The notes beneath the pieces are model-generated. The model saw nothing but the letters and a program-made list of their open reading frames with translations. It ran no database searches and was not told the DNA's origin. Of a DNA stretch of 64,000 nt, positions 27,565-36,917 are shown one piece after another (position 1 is the first letter of the stretch; each line of letters begins with the position of its first letter). Origin of the DNA: Bacteroides caecigallinarum (GTDB lineage: Bacteria; Bacteroidota; Bacteroidia; Bacteroidales; Bacteroidaceae); the NCBI RefSeq assembly GCF_016901995.1, contig NZ_JACJLE010000007.1, positions 29,319 through 93,318 on the forward strand. The letters are read 5' to 3'. Both the position numbers and the translations under genes were made by a program.

Positions 27565-27589
27565 TTCTTGAAAACATATTTTAGAACGT

Positions 27590-27793
27590 ATGAACAAAGA
27601 TATTAATCGTTTGAAGGTGGTTTTAGCAGAAAAGAAACGTACTAATAAATGGTTAGCGGAACAATTGGGTAAAGATCCGGGAACTGTTTCGAAATGGTGT
27701 ACAAACACTATGCAACCAAACCTAGAGACATTAGTCAAGATTGCAGAATGTTTAGATGTAGATGTGAAAGATTTACTTTGGTCAATAAAATAA
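27590..27793 (+). CDS. XRE-family transcriptional regulator
   Basis: A 67-residue single-domain Cro/CI-type DNA-binding protein. The helix-turn-helix is TNKWLAEQLGKDPGTVSKWC at about residues 18-37, followed by the typical NLETLVKIAECLDVDVKDLL. No second domain. It is the first gene of the accessory island and lies behind an 18-bp inverted repeat overlapping its -7 box, so autoregulation is likely. With 59 bp to the McrB-like gene and all following genes on the same strand, it probably controls the island's expression. Confidence 0.9.
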   Translation: MNKDINRLKVVLAEKKRTNKWLAEQLGKDPGTVSKWCTNTMQPNLETLVKIAECLDVDVKDLLWSIK

Positions 27794-27852
27794 TAGCCCG
27801 TAATTTCTATATTTAGTAACGTAAGGAATAATTTAAGTATTCAAAAGAACCT

Positions 27853-29610
27853 ATGATAATAAATGATATAAATTTCCTTTTCCGCAAAGTATTTGCAAAA
27901 GCGGATTCTTTTAATCATGCAGAAAAAACTTCTGATATAGATAAGGAAGCCAGTGATATTATATGTCATCAACTTCCCTCAATATTCAATAATTTTTTAG
28001 GTAAAGCTTCAATCAATTATACAATAAAAGGATCTGTAGGAGTAGGAAGAGCTACAAAAACACCTTGGATTGCTATTATGGATAAAGATATAACTCATTC
28101 CACCCGTGAAGGTGTATACCTAGTATTCTTATTATCAACAGATTATAAACATGTATATTTAACTCTAAATCAAGGAACAACTGTCCCTGGCCAATTTGGA
28201 CCAAGACTGGGAATAAAGGATATAACCAAAAATACTCTACTTATCAGAGGCATCTTAAATAAAAGGAATGAAATTTTAAAGCAAGATGGAAATGCAAATA
28301 TTGCCGATGAAAGATATAAGGCTGGAGCAATTTATTATACATTGTGGAATATAGAAGATGAAGAAAAAGGTCTTAAACTTTTAAACTTATATCTTGAAAT
28401 TTATCAAGAATATAAAGAAGCAAAATATTCAGAAAAGACTCTTATGACAAATAATATAAATAAAGGTACCATTGTTGACACAAAATTTCGCTCATATATT
28501 ACTGCCATCAAAACAAAGCCTTTCCTTTTGCTTGCTGGAATATCAGGTACAGGTAAAAGTCGCATTGTTCGTGAACTTGCCCGTGCTTGTTGGAATGAAG
28601 ATTCTATTGAATACAAAGCCCAGAAACCTAAGAATTTTGAGATAATTCAGGTTAAACCTAATTGGCACGATTCAACTGAACTTATTGGATATGTAAGTCG
28701 TGTAAGTGGAACTCCCGTATATGTAATTGGAGATTTCTTAAGATTTATTACGCAGGCATGGGAAAATTTAGATGTACCTTATTTTCTTTGTCTAGATGAA
28801 ATGAATCTTGCTCCAGTAGAACAATATTTTGCAGAATTTCTTAGCGTAATAGAATCTCGCAAAAGTAATGAAGACGGAACGATCACAACCGATCCTATCC
28901 TAAAGAAAAGTACGGAAGATTGGTATCGGGTATTGACTGCCGAACTCACAGGAGGCAATGAAACGTTAAGGAAGCGATTTTTGGAAGAAGGCATCACAAT
29001 TCCACAAAATCTAATTGTAATGGGTACGGTAAACATGGATGAGACAACTTTCTCTTTCTCCAGAAAAGTTCTCGACCGTGCCATGACCATAGAAATGAAT
29101 GAAGTAGATTTGTATGCCGGACTGGACAGTAAATATGAGCGTATTGGCAAATTAAATAGTGACATGCTTATTGGTACAGCCGTAGAAGGTGTGGATGTGT
29201 ATGCAGATAATGAGGAAGTTTGCAATAAGGTTTTAAGCTATTTGCAGGCTGTAAATGATGTACTTAATGGCACACCATTCAAGATAGCCTATCGTACACG
29301 AAACGAGTTCTTGCTTTATGTGGTAAACAATTTACCCTACAACTTGGATGAAAAAGGAAACGAATTCAGCGAAGATGAGGTCATTGCAATAGCATTGGAC
29401 GAAATAACAAGCATGAAAATTCTGTCTCGTATTGAAGGTGATAATACAAAGTTCAAAGATTCATTTTTTGAAAAGCTGATGACTACCATCGAAACACAAT
29501 TATTGATATTGACCGGAGAAGAAAAGAAAATTGAATCTATTTCTGTTGCCAAACTGAAAGATATGAAAGAACGATTAATATCATCCGGTTATACAAGTTT
29601 CTGGAGCTAA
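27853..29610 (+). CDS. McrB-like AAA+ NTPase with N-terminal DUF3578 (MrcB-like) domain
   Basis: A 585-residue motor subunit related to McrB, which uses GTP to move DNA for cleavage by McrC. Residues about 15-190 match the MrcB-N/DUF3578 DNA-recognition type (KGSVGVGRATKTPWIAIM, VYLVFLLSTDYKHVYLTLNQG). The AAA+ domain has Walker A GISGTGKS near residue 230, Walker B CLDEMNLAP near 314 and GTVNMDETTFSFSRKVLDRA near 390-410, the McrB-type signature. The gene is followed after 25 bp by a DUF2357 nuclease-like gene, the McrC counterpart. Together they would restrict modified or otherwise marked DNA. Base composition is clearly more AT-rich than the flanking core genes. Confidence 0.9.
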   Translation: MIINDINFLFRKVFAKADSFNHAEKTSDIDKEASDIICHQLPSIFNNFLGKASINYTIKGSVGVGRATKTPWIAIMDKDITHSTREGVYLVFLLSTDYKHVYLTLNQGTTVPGQFGPRLGIKDITKNTLLIRGILNKRNEILKQDGNANIADERYKAGAIYYTLWNIEDEEKGLKLLNLYLEIYQEYKEAKYSEKTLMTNNINKGTIVDTKFRSYITAIKTKPFLLLAGISGTGKSRIVRELARACWNEDSIEYKAQKPKNFEIIQVKPNWHDSTELIGYVSRVSGTPVYVIGDFLRFITQAWENLDVPYFLCLDEMNLAPVEQYFAEFLSVIESRKSNEDGTITTDPILKKSTEDWYRVLTAELTGGNETLRKRFLEEGITIPQNLIVMGTVNMDETTFSFSRKVLDRAMTIEMNEVDLYAGLDSKYERIGKLNSDMLIGTAVEGVDVYADNEEVCNKVLSYLQAVNDVLNGTPFKIAYRTRNEFLLYVVNNLPYNLDEKGNEFSEDEVIAIALDEITSMKILSRIEGDNTKFKDSFFEKLMTTIETQLLILTGEEKKIESISVAKLKDMKERLISSGYTSFWS

Positions 29611-29635
29611 AACTGGAAAATATATGTAAGAGAAA

Positions 29636-31567
29636 ATGGAACTGCTTACTATAAAACATCAGGATTTTGAAATGATTGTCGAATGTACAAAATTCGATAA
29701 CATTTGGAATAAGGCAAAGAATAATGTGGGAGAAGAAAACTTATACTCCACTTATTCTTGGTCGGAAGGAGTTATGTCTGTTATTTTAAGCAACCATATC
29801 GGTGAAAAAGTTACGATTGAAAATAGCCAACAAGCCCCTGCTGTATTTTTTGATAATACAGATTATCCTATTTGGATTGAGTTCAAGGACTATGTGAAGA
29901 AAGCACAATTTGGCTCCATTCTTCAAAATGAAAATGAGAAATTCACTTTTCGAAGACAAATATTAGCCGGTTTCCTTAATTATGGCAATGAAGTTGGACG
30001 CAGTGAGATACAAATCATATATCAAGCAGGAACAGAAGTCCGTAATTTTGCCTTTTCTTTTGAAGTGTTAAGCACAAAGCTTAATTATCACGAGCACTGG
30101 AAAACTATTATAGAGGATATTGAGCAGGAGTACAGAATGCTTTCGCTGGATTATATGCGAAGAACATTCCATGGTTTTTCTCCAGATATAAGTGGTGAAA
30201 CCCCGGAAATAATTTGGTGGAGTGTCTTCGCCAACGAACAAAAGAAATTTATCCAAGCATGCAAAAACATCATTGACCGCCCAAGACACCGTTTGAATGA
30301 AAAGGCATCATATAAACGTGCGGACAGATTGACGTTTATCCCATCTTGTATAGAAAACGAACTTGCAGAACATAGAGCTGACAGCTCGCATTTATATCGT
30401 GTAGAAGAATCTGTACGGACAAATGATACACAGGAAAATAGATTTTTGAAATTTGCACTTATTCAAATTACAAAAAAATACGAGGCCCTGAAAAAGCGTA
30501 TCGAAGTGATAAAGAATGCGTCTGATGTAATGAAAGAGGATATGCAAGCTACATTAGCAACCCTGAAACATTTACAACATAATCCCTTTTTCCGTACAAT
30601 TGGAATTTATAAAGGTCTGAGCCAAGAAAGTCTGGTTTTGCAGAAGGCTACCGGATATAGTCAGGTATATCGCACATGGAGTTTGCTACAACGTTCTTAT
30701 TCTCTGAATGATGGCATATATCGTTTACAAACCAAAGATATAGCAACACTTTACGAGATATGGTGTTTCATAGAAGTAAGTCATATAGTAAAAGAAAAGT
30801 TACATTTGTCTGATGAAGATATAGACCATAGAAACCGTATAGAAATGAATGGTTTATTTACATGGGACTTGGGTAAAGGAGAGCATTCACAAATTCTTTT
30901 TAAGAAAGACAATGTAGAACTGGCTGAACTCATCTATAACCCCAAAAGTTCGGAACGTGAAAACAGCTCTGTTGGCATAACGGATTGGGTTGTACCCACC
31001 GTTCCTCAAAAGCCGGATATTGTGCTGCAACTTACAAAGAATGATTTACAAGAAGGTATGAAAATTACTTACTTGTTTGATGCAAAATATCGCATTGACG
31101 GGAAAGATAGAAATGGTGTAGATGTTCCACCAGAAGATGCAATTAACCAAATGCACAGATACCGTGATGCTATCTATTACAAAGATCACAAATCAGAGGC
31201 ATTGAAAAAAGAAATTATAGGAGGCTATATTTTATTCCCTGGCGATGGGGAATCTAAATATTTTGCAGATTCAAAATTTCACAAGACTATAGAAAGTGTA
31301 AATATTGGCGCTTTCCCTCTTCGCCCCAAAGACAAGTATAACCGATTACTTTTGGAGCAATTTATTGAACAGCTCATTAATATGAAATCGCATGAGACCA
31401 TTTCCAATGTGATACCACAAAAGGGAACATTTGTAGAAGTCGGAAATAGAGTTCTCATAGGTCTTGTCACAAATAGCAGCCGTAAAGGATATTTGCAAAG
31501 TTTTAAGGATGGTAATGCCACATTCTATTATACTGGCAGTCATTTTCCTACTACTATTGCCCTGTAA
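29636..31567 (+). CDS. DUF2357/McrC-like PD-(D/E)xK nuclease
   Basis: A 643-residue protein of the DUF2357 group, which pairs with McrB-like ATPases. The N-terminal half carries the DUF2357 region (WWSVFANEQKKFIQ and RVEESVRTNDTQENRFLKFAL). The C-terminal part contains a nuclease core: an acidic residue in ELIYNP, an Asp in KPDIVL, then YLFDAKYRIDG near residue 482 with the D-x-K pair. It follows the McrB-like gene by 25 bp. The expected complex is NTPase plus nuclease; what DNA feature it recognises is unknown. An unrecognised small gene follows after 15 bp. Confidence 0.87.
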   Translation: MELLTIKHQDFEMIVECTKFDNIWNKAKNNVGEENLYSTYSWSEGVMSVILSNHIGEKVTIENSQQAPAVFFDNTDYPIWIEFKDYVKKAQFGSILQNENEKFTFRRQILAGFLNYGNEVGRSEIQIIYQAGTEVRNFAFSFEVLSTKLNYHEHWKTIIEDIEQEYRMLSLDYMRRTFHGFSPDISGETPEIIWWSVFANEQKKFIQACKNIIDRPRHRLNEKASYKRADRLTFIPSCIENELAEHRADSSHLYRVEESVRTNDTQENRFLKFALIQITKKYEALKKRIEVIKNASDVMKEDMQATLATLKHLQHNPFFRTIGIYKGLSQESLVLQKATGYSQVYRTWSLLQRSYSLNDGIYRLQTKDIATLYEIWCFIEVSHIVKEKLHLSDEDIDHRNRIEMNGLFTWDLGKGEHSQILFKKDNVELAELIYNPKSSERENSSVGITDWVVPTVPQKPDIVLQLTKNDLQEGMKITYLFDAKYRIDGKDRNGVDVPPEDAINQMHRYRDAIYYKDHKSEALKKEIIGGYILFPGDGESKYFADSKFHKTIESVNIGAFPLRPKDKYNRLLLEQFIEQLINMKSHETISNVIPQKGTFVEVGNRVLIGLVTNSSRKGYLQSFKDGNATFYYTGSHFPTTIAL

Positions 31568-31582
31568 AATCTACATTACTTC

Positions 31583-31840
31583 ATGCCTTACTTTAAAGGA
31601 GAAGGAATTTGTGATGTCTATGAGATAATAAGCATTAGAACTATCAAGTCAAGCGAAGCTAAACAAATAGAAGGAGATGAAGATACTAATGACCTTCGTC
31701 TTGCTTTTGGATTGCGATACATTCGTAAACAATATGATAGCATTCAGTCCATAAATACAAGTAAGATGATAAATCACACGTTTATTGATACGACTTTTGA
31801 TGAACTGGATAAAATTATTATAATGGATAAAGAATTATAA
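31583..31840 (+). CDS. Small protein of unknown family in the defence operon
   Basis: An 85-residue protein beginning MPYFKGEGICDVYEIISIRT and ending in an acidic FDELDKIIIMDKEL. It has no recognised domain, signal peptide or membrane segment. It lies 15 bp after the DUF2357 gene and its stop is 1 bp before the earliest possible start of the large NTPase gene, so it is tightly fixed in the operon. Its closeness suggests a partner, regulator or adaptor of the large NTPase, but this is context only. Alternatively it could be the residue of a longer gene. Confidence 0.7.
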   Translation: MPYFKGEGICDVYEIISIRTIKSSEAKQIEGDEDTNDLRLAFGLRYIRKQYDSIQSINTSKMINHTFIDTTFDELDKIIIMDKEL

Positions 31841-31856
31841 ATTGTCAAACAAAGTT

Positions 31857-34800
31857 ATGGCAGTAAGTGATACAATAAGAGGATTTAGGACTCAATTTCT
31901 ATACACAATACACAGAGTAATAAACGATTGTGATTCTAGTTTGATATATGATCCTGAAGGAATTGAGGATTTAGATATAAAAAAGAATGGAGTTACTATT
32001 GAAACTATTCAAATAAAGAACTATAATAAAAAAATACAGCCATCAGATTTAACTTCACCAGCAGGTACAACATCTTTTTTTAAGCGTGCTATTAATACTC
32101 TGTCAAGAAACAATAATGCATACATACACTTTGTTTCATTTGGAGAGGTGGGTAATTATCTTCAAAACGCATCGTCACTGTATGAATTTCTGAAGCATAA
32201 CAAGGACAAAGAACTAAGAAATAATGCTAAACTTCTGTCTTCACAATACAAACTAAGTGTTGTTGACGAAAATACTTTGTATAATGAAATTTCTACAAAA
32301 CTAAAAGTTCAATTTCCTATATTCAATCCAGATAAAGAAATAAAGTACATGCTTCAATGGGTAAGTGAAAAAGCCGAAAGCCATAACGATTTTACATATG
32401 AAGAATTTATAAAAGAATTACAATGCTATCAAGCTTTTGAGAACAGACAGAAGGTTGCGTTGAGTGAACTTGGTATTCGTATAATCCCTCTATTTGAGCA
32501 GTCTCTTCATCTTGATACGAACGTCCTGAAGCAGCAATTCTATTCTGGCGTTTCTGTATCATCATGTCACATTGCCAATGACTTAGATATAATTAGGTCA
32601 GAGAAAAATAATGCAATACATAATTCATTCAAAGAGAAAAATGTTGTTATCATTAATGGAGCTTCAGGACAGGGAAAAAGTACTTTGGCCTATCGTTATA
32701 TTAAGGACAACTGTGCATTAGCCTTTGAGATAATGTACTGTGATATGTATAGTTTGTCTAACTTACGAGCTACCCTAACCGAATTGTGCACAGGATTAAC
32801 TGTACCAGTTACGTTGTATTTCGATGCAAAACCAGCAGATGATTCTTGGATTTTGTTAGTTAAAACTTTTAGTGTAGTTAAAAATGTACGCTGCTTGATT
32901 TCACTTAGAAATGAAGACTGGAATCAATATCGTTCTAGACTAGGAAGTGAAGTCATGTATAAAGATATAGAAGTGACACTTAACAAAGCAGAAGCGCAAC
33001 TTATTTATAAAGCATTGTGCCAGCATAACAAGGGAATAATTGTTGATTTTGAGTCTTCTTGGGATAAACTTGGAAGCAATGTTCCATTACTTGAATTTGT
33101 ATATTTCATTACTCAAGGTCAAGCTCTAAAGGACAAACTTACATCGCAATGGAATTTATTATCACAAAATGAAAAAACTGTATTTGAAAAAATTATTACC
33201 GTTAATTTCTTCGGTGGTAAAATAAAACGAAAGTCCAAAGTTTTGCTGGAACATGGTTCATATTCTAATGTTCAAAATGCTATTGAAAAATATATAGGAG
33301 AATTTTTTGTTGAAAACACTAATGGATTTTTATCAGAAGTCCACCCAATCAGGACTAGAATTTTGATAGAATCAATTTATGGAAATGATAGCGATACAAT
33401 GATAGAAAACGCCTTATCTTTTTATTTCAAATCAGAAATAAACGATGCTCATTTGTATTTGCTCAATCTTTACAGAGAAGGAATGGATACAAACCTGTTG
33501 ATTTCTTTTGCTACCAATGAACCAATATTACCGGCAAAACAATTTGCAGGTATTGTTCGTGCTCTAATATGGAAAGGAACAGAAGAATATTTCAGCGAAA
33601 ACCGCCATTTGATAGATCTGCTCAAAGAAAAAAGTGGTCCTATTTGGGAATTACATCTGCCCATAAACTTTACAGAAATAAACATTAAGCAAAGTTTAGT
33701 TAATCTATTAAAATATTGCCATGAGGCACCTGATGTATCTAATATAGTTGATTCATTTCCTTCTCAGTATCAAATATTCCGCAGTCTAAATAATTTTATC
33801 AGCAACAAATTCACTGTCTCTTGTTCTTCTAATTCTGATTGGATAACTTTATCAGATGCTTTGTATCGTATAAGTCTAGGGCATTCATCTTCATGTATTA
33901 AATTAAAAGGAGAAATAGAATCTACACTTTTAACTACAGCTGAAATTTCATCTATACTTCTTGGATTGAAATCATTAAAGATAAAAGAAGATTGTTGGAA
34001 TGCTCTTGAAAAACTTTTTATTAAGAAACTTAGAATAGAACAACTAATAACCAACTTTTGTATTTCGGATAGAAGTATTGAAGCAACTTGTTATCTTGAC
34101 TATATTGGAAGAAATGATTGTTTGACAAATCATCAGCTGAAAGATTATTCAACAAACTCATATTTAGTCAGAATTATAGACCTGTTAAGAAGAGCGTTCC
34201 CAGACAAGGAAAGGTATCATGTAAAACTAGGTAAAGATGATTTGTCAGATATGATTATTGATTCAGAGAAAAACATTCAGAAATCAAATCTGCCAATAGA
34301 TGCTATGTATGAAATTAGAGCATGCATTGTTAATCAATATAAGAATAAAATTGGCATACCTGACAAAAAGAATTATGCTTCAAGACTCATGTCAATGCGA
34401 AAAGAAATAGTAACTGCAAATCAACGATTAATAAATGAAATAGCCACGTTTCTAAAAAAAGGAAAATTTAATCTTGAGAAACTTGATGAAGCATATAAAC
34501 TTTGTGTTTCTTCTACGAGCAAAGAAATTCCAGAACTATCTTTCATTTTTTCCAACGAATTTGGTTATGGAATAACAGATAGTTCCGATTGTGGAAAAAA
34601 CAGTTCATGGGATGTATTTGTAAAACCTATAAAAGATTATGTGTCAAACCTTTTAGGATTCTATCGCCAAATTCCTACAGTTGTATTGAAAAAGGATAGC
34701 AATAAAATGCCATCAAAGGCTTGCTTGTTCGAGGCACTGATTGCAACAAAGATGATGCAAACAAAGTTCAAAGAAAAGTTGTCGGATTATTTTTCTGACA

Positions 34801-35690
34801 GTAAAGAAATTACATTGTTGGACGAAAAAGAATACAACTCAATTCTATCATTATTGGTTCTTTGGGAAACATTATGCCGCAACATTACCAATGTAACTAT
34901 TGAGTCTCAGATGGCAAGGTATAAACAATTAGAGACAAATCTACCAAAAAACATAGTAAATAGCATTAAAAATGATTTCTTTAATGAAGAAATAAATTGT
35001 ACCATAAATAAAGATAAGCAGAATCTCAATATCATAATTGAATTCCACGACATTGAAGAATATAATAGAGCTTGCATATGCATTGATGACATTTTGACGG
35101 ATGCACTTGGGAAATATGATATTTACACAAGTCAAGAATATATTATAAGACAATCAATAACAGCAATGTCAATACAATTCTTGTTTGTTGAAAAAAACGG
35201 TAATAAACATAGAATCTCATCCTTTGTTCGTAATTATAATGTACAATATTTATTGAGGACTAAAGTAAATGACAATTCATTTTATCCCAAATATATTTCT
35301 GAAAAACAAGGAAGTGTCAATGCTACGCTTTTATACTATGAGGAAACAATTTCTCTAGCTACTAATATTTTATTAATTGGACATCAAATTATAAAGATGA
35401 ATCAAGCGGTTTTAAAGACAGATGACTTGGGACAACAGGTCATCAATCTATATATAGAAAGATGCCTTACCGAATTCATGAAACACAAATCTATGATTTT
35501 TTTATTTAAAGACAGATTGTCAGAATTAAATAATGTTTTACTTATTAATGAACTACATAATCTAATTCGTATTATGGAAGATATATACAATTCTAAATGT
35601 TGGATTAATTTTGTGAATGAACTAGACAATGTTGTACAATCCATTTTAAATAGAGATATAGAAATTCGTTTATATTTGATACAAAACTAA
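31857..35690 (+). CDS. Large putative nuclease-STAND NTPase (Avs-like)
   Basis: A 1277-residue protein with the layout of STAND-type defence sensors. The N-terminal 200 residues look like a Cap4/DUF4297-type nuclease: GFRTQFLYTIHRVI, an acidic segment (DPEGIEDLDI) and ETIQIKNYNK, giving E-x-x-Q-x-K at about 49-54. A P-loop INGASGQGKST lies near residue 270, a Walker-B-like TLYFDAK near 325 and RNEDWNQYR about 30 residues later. The remaining 850 residues are helical and repeat-like with no catalytic motif, as in the sensor part of such proteins. The ATG at 31857 is preferred; a TTG at 31842 is possible. Very AT-rich. A role in phage sensing and DNA degradation is inferred, not shown. Confidence 0.72.
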   Translation: MAVSDTIRGFRTQFLYTIHRVINDCDSSLIYDPEGIEDLDIKKNGVTIETIQIKNYNKKIQPSDLTSPAGTTSFFKRAINTLSRNNNAYIHFVSFGEVGNYLQNASSLYEFLKHNKDKELRNNAKLLSSQYKLSVVDENTLYNEISTKLKVQFPIFNPDKEIKYMLQWVSEKAESHNDFTYEEFIKELQCYQAFENRQKVALSELGIRIIPLFEQSLHLDTNVLKQQFYSGVSVSSCHIANDLDIIRSEKNNAIHNSFKEKNVVIINGASGQGKSTLAYRYIKDNCALAFEIMYCDMYSLSNLRATLTELCTGLTVPVTLYFDAKPADDSWILLVKTFSVVKNVRCLISLRNEDWNQYRSRLGSEVMYKDIEVTLNKAEAQLIYKALCQHNKGIIVDFESSWDKLGSNVPLLEFVYFITQGQALKDKLTSQWNLLSQNEKTVFEKIITVNFFGGKIKRKSKVLLEHGSYSNVQNAIEKYIGEFFVENTNGFLSEVHPIRTRILIESIYGNDSDTMIENALSFYFKSEINDAHLYLLNLYREGMDTNLLISFATNEPILPAKQFAGIVRALIWKGTEEYFSENRHLIDLLKEKSGPIWELHLPINFTEINIKQSLVNLLKYCHEAPDVSNIVDSFPSQYQIFRSLNNFISNKFTVSCSSNSDWITLSDALYRISLGHSSSCIKLKGEIESTLLTTAEISSILLGLKSLKIKEDCWNALEKLFIKKLRIEQLITNFCISDRSIEATCYLDYIGRNDCLTNHQLKDYSTNSYLVRIIDLLRRAFPDKERYHVKLGKDDLSDMIIDSEKNIQKSNLPIDAMYEIRACIVNQYKNKIGIPDKKNYASRLMSMRKEIVTANQRLINEIATFLKKGKFNLEKLDEAYKLCVSSTSKEIPELSFIFSNEFGYGITDSSDCGKNSSWDVFVKPIKDYVSNLLGFYRQIPTVVLKKDSNKMPSKACLFEALIATKMMQTKFKEKLSDYFSDSKEITLLDEKEYNSILSLLVLWETLCRNITNVTIESQMARYKQLETNLPKNIVNSIKNDFFNEEINCTINKDKQNLNIIIEFHDIEEYNRACICIDDILTDALGKYDIYTSQEYIIRQSITAMSIQFLFVEKNGNKHRISSFVRNYNVQYLLRTKVNDNSFYPKYISEKQGSVNATLLYYEETISLATNILLIGHQIIKMNQAVLKTDDLGQQVINLYIERCLTEFMKHKSMIFLFKDRLSELNNVLLINELHNLIRIMEDIYNSKCWINFVNELDNVVQSILNRDIEIRLYLIQN

Positions 35691-35760
35691 AAAGTGTTTG
35701 CTTTAAGTGATTTAACTATAAGATATTAAAAAAATAGGAATGTGTAAAACCATAAGACTT

Positions 35761-36273
35761 ATGGATAAACTAACCCAAGAACAACGTCATCGTTGTATGT
35801 CCGCTATAAAAGGTAAGGACACAAAACCAGAAATGACGGTAAGAAAGTTCTTGTTTAGCCGAGGCTTCCGTTATCGGCTAAACCATCCACGTTTACCCGG
35901 CCATCCTGATCTGGTGCTTCGTAAATACCGAACTGTCATTTTTGTAAACGGTTGCTTTTGGCATGGCCATGAAAACTGCAAATACTTTCATTTACCCAAA
36001 ACCAATATTGATTTTTGGTCAAATAAAATAGAAAGGAATAAAGAACGTGACAAGGAAGAACAATGCCAACTTGCTTCTATGGGCTGGCATTGTATCACTG
36101 TCTGGGAATGCCAACTAAAGCCAAAAGTTCGCGAACAAACGCTTGAGTCATTAGCTTATACATTGAATCATATTTTTCTTGAAGATAGAAAAGTAAAAAC
36201 ATATAAATTAGTTGAAGAAAATGATTGTTTATTAGCAGCAGAAGATTCTGAATCCTATTCAACAGAGAAATAG
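35761..36273 (+). CDS. vsr: Vsr-type DNA mismatch endonuclease
   Basis: A 170-residue very-short-patch-repair family nuclease. The start MDKLTQEQRHRCMSAIKGKD at 35761 is the family start; an upstream ATG at 35740 adds seven residues. The catalytic Asp is in GHPDLVL, followed by VIFVNGCFWHGHENC with the His and zinc Cys residues. Downstream WSNKIERNKERD and WECQLKP complete the fold. Vsr normally repairs T:G mismatches arising from a nearby 5-methylcytosine methylase, but no methylase gene is in this window. Its place at the end of an McrBC/STAND operon suggests a defence or guarding role. It follows the NTPase gene by 70 bp. Confidence 0.92.
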   Translation: MDKLTQEQRHRCMSAIKGKDTKPEMTVRKFLFSRGFRYRLNHPRLPGHPDLVLRKYRTVIFVNGCFWHGHENCKYFHLPKTNIDFWSNKIERNKERDKEEQCQLASMGWHCITVWECQLKPKVREQTLESLAYTLNHIFLEDRKVKTYKLVEENDCLLAAEDSESYSTEK

Positions 36274-36358
36274 AAAGAGTGATTCAATACTAGATTTATA
36301 TTACTGTTGCCACATAACGAAATGTGTGTTTGTGTTAAGTCAAATTCCACATTCTACT

Positions 36359-36874
36359 CTAATCCCACCATAAAAACATCCTGTAAGTACGGATTAGATT
36401 ATATAAATGCCAGGCTTTATGAATACGAAGACGTTCTTTATAAATTATTGACAGAGTATAATCTAAGTTGGAATTCGTAAAATCAAATTCAACGAAACGT
36501 CTGGCATTCTTTGTATTGACATACAGTTTCCTGCATGACAATATTCGGGAAGATCCATCCGCTCTATAAAGTTTACACCCTTTTCCATCCTTATACGGAA
36601 CCAGGTTTAGATGACTGAGTTCGATATTGAGGTCGTCTTTTTCAAGAACTATATCCAACAGTCGGAGACATATTTTCAAATCTCGCCTCACATATTCAAT
36701 ACCTACGAAGGTATCCCTTTCCTTAAAATATTCTTCCATCTGCCGGAGTTTCATATACTCCATTTCAATCATGAATGAATAATCCCAGTCTCCTTCTTTT
36801 GACAGAAAGCGAGTCCAACTATTAATTTTTCTCCTTAAATGTCCAGACTCTGAACGGTCACGTTTCCTTTTCAT
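36359..36874 (-). CDS. Hypothetical protein beside recD2
   Basis: A 171-residue soluble, charged protein of unknown family. It starts with a basic segment (MKRKRDRSESGHLRRKINSW), has a helical middle (FMIEMEYMKLRQMEEYFKERD, RRDLKICLRLLDIVLE) and ends aromatic (LIRTYRMFLWWD). No motif was recognised. The segment VGIEYVRRDLKICLRLLDIV looks like part of a structural helix bundle. It is opposite in strand to the defence operon and lies 43 bp downstream of recD2 on its strand, so it may be the last remaining piece of another accessory element or a host gene. Coding status rests on length and composition. Confidence 0.6.
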   Translation of the reverse strand: MKRKRDRSESGHLRRKINSWTRFLSKEGDWDYSFMIEMEYMKLRQMEEYFKERDTFVGIEYVRRDLKICLRLLDIVLEKDDLNIELSHLNLVPYKDGKGCKLYRADGSSRILSCRKLYVNTKNARRFVEFDFTNSNLDYTLSIIYKERLRIHKAWHLYNLIRTYRMFLWWD

Positions 36875-36917
36875 AGAAAATCATATTTTGAATTAGATGC
36901 TTCAAATATTATATACA

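Larger units (their letters stand above)
26860..27589. other. Gene-poor boundary region at the start of the defence island
   Basis: About 730 bp with no convincing protein gene. It holds two small hairpins in a row (CTGTTG/CAACAG at 27065-27087 and AGGGTA/TACCCT just after), a 33-bp-period repeat (27128-27243) and an inverted repeat with promoter (27515-27564). Short ORFs on both strands through the repeat look like by-products of its periodicity. Confidence 0.6.
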
